A stretch of DNA of 64,000 nucleotides from Bacteroidales bacterium (GTDB taxonomy: Bacteria; Bacteroidota; Bacteroidia; Bacteroidales; Muribaculaceae). Location: positions 1-64,000 of the forward strand of contig JAAVFP010000018.1 of the NCBI GenBank assembly GCA_014800735.1, written 5' to 3'. How positions within the stretch are numbered: position 1 is the stretch's first letter; each line of letters begins with the position of its first letter. Under the pieces are notes generated by a model, which was not told the DNA's origin, made no database searches, and saw only the letters and a list, made by a program, of their open reading frames with translations. This document shows positions 52,727 through 62,800 of this stretch, piece by piece. A program made the translations under genes and the position numbers.

Positions 52727-53839
52727 ATGGGTATGATTGAGGATAAAATAAGTATGCCCTCCTCTACTCCGGGGTTTGCTCCTGAGATTGCGGGGGCGCC
52801 CGGGGCTTCATCGAAGCCGGTGGAAAAACCGGTGGAGAAGCCGGTTCAGGAGGAGGATTCGTCGCTTCGCTCCGAACACAGTGGGGATGATGAGCTGGTG
52901 GGCTATGACAAGCAGATAGCTGCACTGGAAGCTGCGGCCGCTCAATTAGCTCCTGAAACAGAGGAGCAACGCAAAAAGCGTGAGCGACAGGAGCGCTCTA
53001 AGAAGATTATTGCTGCGATGACGGATGGTGCTATGGCACTATCCAATCTCTATTTTACCACACAGTATGCTCCTAACTCTTACCAGCCTCAGCACTCGCA
53101 GTTGGGTAAGGTGAACGAGCATATCGAGGCCATGAAGGCGGAGCGACGTGCTGACGGCGACCGATACAATAATTACATACTGAGATTGGGTGACTTACAA
53201 AATGCCAAGGCGCGGACGCTGCGGGAGATGCAGGCGCAGCATGAGGCTCAGAAGCTGGCAAGGGAGAAAGCGGCCCGCGAGGCTGCTTTGCATCCGTTTG
53301 CGATGGCGGAGGCTGAGGCCACGGCCAAGAGGCGGGAGCAGGAGGCGCTTTCGGCGCAGTATGCAGCGGAGTATGCCCCGGCCATGCAGGAAGCTAAGTT
53401 GGCTACTGAGCATGAACGAGCCGGAGCACAGAAGGCCTCGGCGACGGCGTCGTATGCCAAGGCTGCGGCTGCGGGCGGTAATAGAACGGTGTACGGCCGC
53501 TTTGACGGGAAGGATTATTATAACAAGCGCGATTATGACAAGGCTGTGCTTGCGGCTGCCGATGAGTATAATAAACGGCATCCGCAGTCTAAGCTGGTGC
53601 AAGAGGTGGTGTACGATGATGAGGACATGACTAAGGGTGGGCAGAAATGGGTTAAGAGGCCTACGGAGTCGATTGCGACTACGTGGGAGGATTGGCACGG
53701 CGACCCCAAGGATTATGATACGGCAAAGATTGCATCGCAGCTTGAGCGCGCGCTCCAGGAGGAGCGGAATGGGCAAACCACAGGACAGACGCCAGAAGGA
53801 GGCCAGGCGGCCGGATATAAGGACAGTCCCACAGCATAA
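52727..53839 (+). CDS. coiled-coil phage protein with SLRSE motif
   Basis: A 370-residue protein. The disordered N-terminus has three KPVE/Q-type repeats (about 26-40) and the motif SSLRSEH at 45-51. Residues about 60-90 are charged, then AMALSNLYFTTQYAPNSYQP (about 107-126), a coiled coil of about 130-250 (rich in Ala, Glu, Arg), and a C-terminal part that includes TVYGRFDGKDYYNKRDYDKA. I recognise no family. It is placed between the small Ala/Gly-rich gene and the giant gene, 12 bases before the latter's ATG, so all three are probably one operon. Confidence 0.6.
   Translation: MGMIEDKISMPSSTPGFAPEIAGAPGASSKPVEKPVEKPVQEEDSSLRSEHSGDDELVGYDKQIAALEAAAAQLAPETEEQRKKRERQERSKKIIAAMTDGAMALSNLYFTTQYAPNSYQPQHSQLGKVNEHIEAMKAERRADGDRYNNYILRLGDLQNAKARTLREMQAQHEAQKLAREKAAREAALHPFAMAEAEATAKRREQEALSAQYAAEYAPAMQEAKLATEHERAGAQKASATASYAKAAAAGGNRTVYGRFDGKDYYNKRDYDKAVLAAADEYNKRHPQSKLVQEVVYDDEDMTKGGQKWVKRPTESIATTWEDWHGDPKDYDTAKIASQLERALQEERNGQTTGQTPEGGQAAGYKDSPTA
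52859..52879 (+). repeat. SLRSE motif, copy 1
   Basis: Encodes SSLRSEH in the disordered N-terminus of the 370-residue protein, followed by SGDDE. Codons differ from copies 2-4. Confidence 0.6.
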
Positions 53840-53851
53840 AATTATAAATAA

Positions 53852-56800
53852 ATGGCACAAGATAAAATAAAAGCTCTCTATGATACATTTGTCAAAGAGG
53901 GATATAAAATGGAGAGTGAAACGGATTTCCGAAAGAATTTGACTGACCCTATCAAGCGTAGGAGAGCATATGATGCGCTTATAAAAGAAGGATATAATAT
54001 GGAGGCTTTTGATGCCTTTGAAAATAACCTGGGATTTGGACAGATGTCGACGAAAAGGCTGACAGGGGCAAGAGAAGCAGTTTCTTCGATGCTGTTCGAC
54101 GAGGACGTGAAACCTATTGCTGCGGCTGAGACGGGCGCAGCGCCTGAGCGTGCATGGGAGCCTACGGCGCAGGAGAAGCTTTTTCTTTCCTCGCTGCGCT
54201 CGGAACACGGTGAGGAGGCATCACAGGTTACGCCTGACACACAAGCAGCCGCTGCGAGGCCGTGGCAGACTGCTGAGCAGCGTGCGCTGACCGGGCAGTA
54301 CATGAGCGATATGATGGCGGATTATAATGCGCAGTCGCGGCAGCGTGTGGAGCAGGTCGGGCGAATGACGGCCAGTGTTACGCCTGAGGGCCGGCAGAAG
54401 CAGAAGGCTGCCGAGATGCAGGCACGCCTGGCGGGCGCTCCGGTGAAGCTGCGTGGCCTGGTGAGCGACCAGGCTACGGAGGGCGATATTCCCGCTCAGG
54501 GACAAAAGGACGAACAGACACGATCGCGGCGCGGCCCGGTGGTCTATGACACGGTGCTTCAGGATGGCAAGCAGGTGACGCGATGGCTTATGCCGGATGG
54601 CAGCCTGACAACGAATTTGGGCGAGGCTGAGCGTGAGGCTTACGGTGCCCGACGTGCGCGGCTGATGGATGAGTTCGTGGGCCGCATGCGTGAGAATGGC
54701 CTTGACCCCGCCAAGGAGGAGGATGTTGAGGCCCAGCAGCGCAAGGATAAACTTGGTGTCCTGGAGAGTCGGGTTGATGATCGGCTGGCCAGGAATGAGA
54801 AGAATATCCGTGAGATTCAGGATGCGCGGTCGGAGCGCTTCGATGAGTCGGCTAAGTGGGATGACAATGAGGGTTTCTGGGATAATATCGCACGAATCCT
54901 GGGCGGGAGTGTGCGACGGAGCGTTGAGACTCAGCACCCGGTGAACCGCCCTGCTCATACCCTTACCGAGGAGGATAAGGATTTGCGTGTTCTGACGGCT
55001 GAGAACCAGGTGCTGGCAGAGGCGCGCAAGCTGCTTGATACGCGCAAGTTGAAGAAATCGGATGGCTTTATGGGCGGTTTCTGGAATTTGCGCAATAACC
55101 TGAGGAATATGGGCATGGGTGCCAAGCACACCCTGGGCGATGCGGACTTTTATGCCGGCGGTATAATGTCGCTGCAGAAAGCTACGGAGCTGATGGCAAT
55201 CGAGGATAAGCTCAAAAGCGGTGGTAAACTTTCGGACCGCGAGGCGGAGTTTGTGTATTCTACGATGCTGGGGCAGGATGTGGCCGCTAATGCAGATGTA
55301 CCGAATGGCTACACGGCTGCTCAGGTGACGGTTGAAATGTTCCCGTTCATGGTTCAGATGGCAACGAACCCTGCTTCGGGGCTTAGCCGTGCACTGGTGA
55401 GGAAATACGGCAAGAACGGCCTGAAGAAGGTTGCACTGACTGTGGCGGGAGATGTGGCCGAATCGGCCGTACTGGCCAACACTATGCAGGCACCGAAGGT
55501 TGCGGCTGACGCTATGGGACGTTATCAGGGCGATGCGGTTCAGGACGAGAACGGCAATATCAGTTTTGACGGCAGCCATAACTGGGCCAGCGCAATCGCC
55601 AAGGCCGAGGGTGCCGCTGTGATAGAGAATTATACTGAAATGCTGGGTAGCCATTTCGGCGTGATAACGGATAAGGCCGGACAGCTTCTGGGCAGCGGAG
55701 TCAGGAAGCTGGGTGGTGGCCAGGTTGTGGATGGCGTGAGCAAGCTTGTGACGCAGGTCCGGAGCACGGACTGGGCCAAGGCTATCGGTAATATCGAAAG
55801 CCGCACCCGCTGGAGCGGAAGTGTGGGCGAGGTCCTGGAAGAGGAAGCGGGCATTGTGTTGAATTCGATGTTTGTGGGTGACAACAAGATTTCGGATTTG
55901 TGGGACGCTGACGTGCAGACGGATATTGTTCTGGGCGTGGGATTGTTCGGCGGCTTTGTGTCGGGAGTGAAAAGTGCGGGTTATCCGTTTGCCCGTGCCA
56001 AGGCGAAGAGCAATCTACGCAAGCGCGAGCAGGTGGCGGCTTATCGCTTCGGCGAGGATTGGGCACCGATGCGCGAGGCCATTGACCAGGCCGAGGAGCC
56101 GGCACTGAATGAGACTGTGCGGACGCTAATCCGTGAGCGTGCAAATTCGCCTGAACAGGCACGAGCGATTATGGAGTACGCTCACTCGCTGATGAACGCG
56201 CGCGGTTTTGAGCTTGCGGCCGCCAGTGCCAGGGCGGAAGGAGCCATAACGCCTGAGCAGCAGGAGGCGGAAGAATCCTATAATGATGGTGCCGAGGTGT
56301 TCCAGCAATATTCCGAGACTACAACCGAAGCAAGCTCTCCTGGCGAGGCGGAGGCTCCTGTAGAGAATGCTCAAGAGGCAGCCGGGGCAGCCATGACCGA
56401 GATGCAGGCGATTTCGGCACGGTTTAAAGCTGCGAGTGAATACTGTGAGGAGGTTTTTCCGGAGGATACGGAGATGTATATGGCCCAGGTGAGGGAGAAT
56501 CCGTGGGGTGTGCTCCAGGACCGCACTCTGACCGATGACCAGAGGGAGGCGGTGCTCTACTTCATCAATTCGAAGGCGGCGCTTGAGGGTATGCTGGATG
56601 CTTCCAACGAGGCTGCCGAGCAGAAGCGCGAGCAGGTGCGGATGGAGGTTGCACACCGTGTGCATCAGCAGCGCGGTGTGATTTTGCCTGCGACATTGAA
56701 GGTGGATGATAAGCCGGTGTATATTGTCAGCGGCGAGGTGGCCATGTTCCCCGACGGTAGCGGTGTGGATGTGGAGAGAACCAAAGCGCTCAATCCTACG

Positions 56801-59800
56801 GGTGTGATATACGTGCTTGACGAGAGCGGCGAGTACAGGCCTGTGAGCGCGGACCAGATTTTCAGCGTTAGTGAGGCTATTGACCCTGAGAGTGAGCTGA
56901 ACCAGGCTTATGAGGAGATTAACCGCGGGCAGGAGGCGCTGGTGAGTGCCATGTCGGAACGGCCGGGCGAAGATACCCGAGCGGATTCCTCGCTGCGCTC
57001 GGAAGACAGTGAGGCACAGGCCCCGGCACCCGTGCCTGCTGAGGAACTGGAAGCTGAGGCGCCCCCAGCGGAGCCGGAGGAGGTGGATTTCTCGCTGCGC
57101 TCGGAACACAGTGAGGAGCCTGCGGCTCCTGTTGCTGCGGAGGGTTCGGCACTGAGCCTGGTTCCCATGAATGAACGCGGCGAGCCGGACCTGACACATG
57201 AAAGCGTGGATGCCGGCACAGCATGGGACGCTACCAAGGAATTTTTCGGCGATGCGGAGGATGCACTGAGCTATGTTCAAGCGGAAATCAAGAAAGCCGA
57301 GGATGATGTCACTATGGCTGAAAAGGCCGTGAGCAAAGTTAAGCCGACCGGTGGGATGATTAAATACCGTGACGATAAGGCAGCAGCACGTGCAAGGGTT
57401 GATGCAGCCAAAGCACGGCACGCCAGATGGAAGGCTATCGAGGAGGCGCAGGCCCGGCAGAAGGTAGACGAAGAGGCACGTATTGCGGCCGAGCGTGCGG
57501 CTCAGGCCGAGAATGAACATGACGATGCCGTTGCCCGCTTCGAGGAGGAGCAGCGAGTGAAGGCTGAACAGGCGGCCGAACAGGCAGCTGTGGGCACACA
57601 CAATGTGCATCCGAAAATCCGCGAGCGCTGGGAGGCGGCTCCGAAGGTTGAGGGTGAAGCTGATGTGATTACCCTGCCCGACGGTTCGACTATCAGTGGC
57701 CGTTATGTGCTGACGGAGGCCGGTGCGGCCAGTGCCAGCCACGATGTGAATAATGCTTTTGCTCCGACTGAGGGTTTCCCGGTTGACGAGAACGGCCAGA
57801 GTGTGAACGACCGCGACTATCAGCGCGACGGCGACGCACAGCAGATTGTGAAGACGATGGCCGACGCTTACGACAGCCGAGCATTGCAGAGTCCTGTGCT
57901 GGTGAGCAAGGACGGCATTGTGCTTTCGGGCAACAACCGCACGATGAGCGGTGATATGGCGGCCGGCCAAGGCACGGACGCGGCATACAATGAATACCTG
58001 AGCAAGTTCGGGCGAAAGTTTGGTGTAACGCCTGAGGATGTGGCCAAGTTCCAGCACCCGCGCGTGGTGTTTGTGCCTGACGAGGATATACCCTACGATG
58101 CGGCGACGTTTGCCCGCTTCAATGCGCAGGAGATGAAAAGCCAGAGTAAGCCGGAGGCGGCCGTGAAATTGGGCAAGGTAGTGAGCGATGATGTGTTCGG
58201 CAGCATCGTGACCGACCTGAGCCGATACGACCGCATGAGCGATTTTTATGCCGACCAGGAGGCCACGGCCCGCACGCTCGGTGCCCTTGTAGAGGCAGGT
58301 GTTATCAACGACAAACAGCTTCCTGAGTTGCGCACGGGCGATGCCCTTTCGGCCAGCGGCAAAGAGCTTATCGAGAATACGCTTATCGGCAAGGCTTTCC
58401 AGGCTGAGCCGGATGCAGTTCGCATGATTATTTCCATGCCGTCGATGCGCCAGGGTGTGATTATGGGCCTGAATGAGATTGCGCACAACCGCACGCTTGC
58501 CGAGAAAGGTTATGATTTGTCGGCCGAGCTGTCAAGAGCTGTGAAACTGGTGTTCGATGCGAAACGCTCGGCACCGGATATCTACAAGGACGGCATGCCG
58601 GTGAGTCCCTTCGGCCGTCAGCAAGGTCTGTTCGACGATGAATTCGGAGAGAGTCGAGTGAGTGACGGTACTACCCTACTTCTGGCCGATATCCTCAATA
58701 GCGGAAAGCCGGGCGATATGCGCAAAATACTTGCAATGTACAATAAAGAAGCTGCCGAGGGCGCAAACGGCCAGATGGATTTATTTACGGGCGACGTAGC
58801 GAACAAAGAAGATATATTGAAATCAGTAAATGAACTATTCAGAAATGCAACCTCAAAAGAACAACAGGCACTCTTGGACACTGCCATTGCGGAGCGCAAG
58901 CGTAGAGCCGAAGAAGAACAGCGTGGCGGAGGACAGGGAGTTGAACAAACTCCGAATGGTACTGAACGCGGTGCAGAGTCTCAACAGCCTGCCGCAGGAG
59001 CAGACGATGAACTGACCCCCGAAGAGCAGGCTCTCGCGGCCCGTGTTGAGGTAACCGACAATGACTGGGCAGAGGGCGAGGGCGACAAGCCTACCTATAA
59101 ACGTGAAATCATCATTGACGGAACTCACAAGGCTACGCAGATTGACGCACCCGATGAGGGCGGACACTACACCGGTTCATACTTTGAGTTTGACGGCAAG
59201 CGTTTCGGCGACATCGCCGAGATTGCCCAGTACATTGACGGCGGTATGAAGTCCGAGCCTACCGAGGCGCAGAAAGCCGCAGGCAACTACAAAATGGAAC
59301 ATCGCCGTGTTGACGGCCATAACATCAGCATAGAGAATCCGAAAGGTTCTGTGAGACGTGGTACCGGTGCCGATGGCAAGCAGTGGGAGTCGACCATGCA
59401 GAATGATTACGGGTATATCCGTGGTACTGAGGGTGTGGACGGCGACCATATCGACGTGTTCCTTTCCGATACTCCTGAGCAGGGTGATGTGTTTGTGGTT
59501 GACCAGGTGAACAAGGACGGGTCGTTTGACGAGCATAAGGTTATGTACGGCTTCCCCTCGGTTGAGGCCGCACGCGAGGCGTACCTCTCCAACTATGAGC
59601 AGGGGTGGACCGGCCTCGGCGCGATTACCCAAGTCAGCAAGGACGAGTTCAAAAAGTGGGTGCAGTCGAGCCGGCGCAAGACTAAGCCGTTTGCGGAATA
59701 TAAAGGTGTTAAGACCGTAAGTAACAATCCTGCGGCCTCCACTACCCTATACACTGTTAAGCCTACTCATTACACCAACAAGGCAGGTAAGACCACACCG

Positions 59801-62800
59801 ATGCACAGCATCCAGTTCTCAACTCCACCTACCTACGAACAGCGCAAGGCGTTGGCCGCTTTTGCTCGTGAGAAGGCAGACGGCAAGAAATCTCGTGGTT
59901 GGTGTTCGGACAAAGACACTTATTCAGAGTGGCTTTTCCGTTCGGAGGAAGATGCACGCAGGGCAGGCGAAATGATTGCCGACCAGTCGGGCGAAGCCGT
60001 TGCAGACGCACAGCCTATTACCGCCGAGGAACTCCGCGAGGCTGTTGCGCCTATCAACAATGTTGAGAGCAAGACACCTACTAAGGCTTCTAAGGCAAAG
60101 AAAGCACCTATCAACCGCGTCGGCCTTGAAGATGTAATGACCGACCTCTCCACCAAAGGAGAAACACAGTTTAGCAACCATGCAGAGCCCATGGTCGAGC
60201 CGGAGGTACAGCACGAAATCTCCGATGATGAAATGCAGTCGTTGGCTAATGAGCTGCGCGACTTGCTCGGCATCGGAGAGGACGAGGGAGACGCTGACAT
60301 CAAATTCCGCGACCCCGGCGAACTCACACCGCAGGAGCGTCAGCGCATCCAGTCGGCAGGCATACGTCTTGCTATGGGCCTCGTTGAGCGTGGCACTACC
60401 TCTTTCCCCGACTATGCTACCAAGATGGTGGGATTGTTGGGCGATAAGATACGTCCGTGGCTCAAATCATTCTACGAGGGCGCACGTTGGACACCCGGCT
60501 ATGAAAATATCGCCTTTACGCCCTCAGAGGAGGTTGCACGCTTCGATGTGCAGAACTTCGACAAAGTACAGGCAAATCCTATCGAGCAAGCGGCCATGAT
60601 TGTTGAGGAAGACAAGGCCGCGGCCGCTTCGGCGCAGGCGCAGAAAGAATTAACCGAAATCCGTAATAATAACCGCAAGAAACGTGATGAACAAACAGCA
60701 GCAGATACAGAAATTATTACAAAGCAAGCAGCAGCTGTTGCAGGCAAGGCAGAAAATATCGCAAAAACTTCGGAAGATCCAGCCGAACTCAACCGAGCCG
60801 GAGAAGAAATAGACCAGACTATTGAGGAAATCAACGACCAACTCGCTCTTCTCGGCTACTATGAAGCCGTTAAGGATGATGCAAAATTCCATGAGAGTTA
60901 CGGCTATATGCTCACAGCAGAGAAGAAAGCCGTAGCAGACGCGACCGCACTTGCAAAGCAGCTGGTTAAAGACCTCGGCATTGACCTCAAAGTAACGAGT
61001 GCCACTACTCCCCTCGGACGCAAAAGCGTCAAGAAAGACACTGCGGTCAGAGCAAACATCGCTCCTGCCGGAGGTGATGTTATAATAAACCTCCCACTCA
61101 ACGAGGGCAGACAACTCGCTATCTACATCGGCCTTGAACCTGTTGCGGAGAAAGGCTCTCGCAGGCGTGGCGATAATCTTGCCGTTGAGCACATTATGTA
61201 TCGTGTTGAAAATCCCGAGGGCAAAGGCATGGAACGTTACGGCCATAATATGTATGCACCTGTTAAGTCAACCTATGCCGATTTCCTCCGTAGAGTTAAG
61301 GAGATTACTCGCAATTATCTACCTGAACAGATGGCAGAAGAAAGTCATAACGGATACAAGCGTGGCGATGAAGTCATGTGGGACCGTTATGGTAACGGCA
61401 AGTGGGAGAAAGTCAAGATTGAAGATTTTGACACTGATGGCAGTCCTATCTTTGAGTCTATCAAAGGTATCATGTCCGAAAAGGGCGATTGGAGCCGCAT
61501 AAAGCCTGCAGACGGAGTGTTCGGAGAGGCCAAGCGCGTTATGACAGAGGCTGAGGCCGTACGTAAAAAGGCACAGAAGCCAACTGATAACGATAGGAAA
61601 TCTCGGGGAAAAGATGTAACTTTGGACGCGAATGAGCCGATAGGCGGCCTGTTCGCTGACATATTTGAAACACCCAACAGCAATGGAAAGAAAACTGACT
61701 TACAATCTCGCTCCAGCACTGCCGAGCGAGAAAGAGGACACAAACCTCAATCGGATGAACCGTTGGGAGCGAGCCAGCGGGATGAAGCTGAAAGACCTGA
61801 CGGACGAGGAATGGATAGACGTGATATCGGTGATACTGTGTATGACGCGCAGCGAGGCCGAGGGCTATCTTTGGAGTCAGCGAAATCAAATCTGGTAGAA
61901 CAGTTGCCGGAAAGCGAACGCAAGAATGTTCGCAACAATCATGCCGAACGCGGTGTTGACTATGCCCCTAAAGGCGATGACGCACGTATCAAGGCTAACA
62001 TAGAGGCTATTGAACTTGCCAAGCGCTTGCTTGATGCAGGAGAGACCGCCACATCCGAACAAATGGAGGTACTCCGGAAATTCAGCGGTTGGGGAGGTCT
62101 TGGCAAGGCGTTCAATGATAACGGTAATAATCCGACAACTAAACGACTGCGCGAACTATTAGGCGAAGATGGCTATAATGATGCCGTGATGAGCCGCAAC
62201 AGCGCATACTTCACTCCTGCTCCAGTCATTGATGCAATGTGGGATGTTGCAAGAGCATTGGGTTTCAATGGTGGCAATGTGCTTGAGGGTTCAGCAGGCA
62301 TCGGCAATATCCTCGGACTTATGCCTACCGATATGAGCGAACGCAGTAATATCCACGCGGTGGAAATTGACCGCACCACAGGCGGTATCCTGTCGTTGCT
62401 GTACCCTGATGCACAGGTTGACATTCAAGGCTTTGAGAGGACAAAGGTCCGTAACAACAGCGTTGACCTCGCTATTACCAATGTGCCTTTTGTAACCGGT
62501 CTGCACGTCAAAGATGATACCGGGGATAAAGACCTATCCAAGAAATTCCGCAACATCCATGATTTCTGCATCGCCAAGAATATACGCAAACTCCGCGAGG
62601 GCGGTCTCGGCATCTTCATTACCTCGAGCGGAACAATGGATAACTCCAAAGAACTTCGCCGTTGGATAATCAACGAGGGCAATGCCGATGTGATTGGCGC
62701 ATTCCGTATGCATAACAAAACATTCGGAGGAACCGGGGCAACCTCGGACATCATCGTTGTACGCAAGCGCGTTAATGGCAAGCCGTCGCCCAATGCCATA

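Noticed and set aside
54221-55654. 477-codon minus-strand frame within the giant gene
   Set aside because: Same reason: composition shadow of a GC-rich coding strand.
56126-58486. 786-codon minus-strand frame within the giant gene
   Set aside because: The plus frame has ParB-like and coiled-coil signatures and continues in the same frame for 10 kb; the minus product is rich in His, Arg and Leu without domains.
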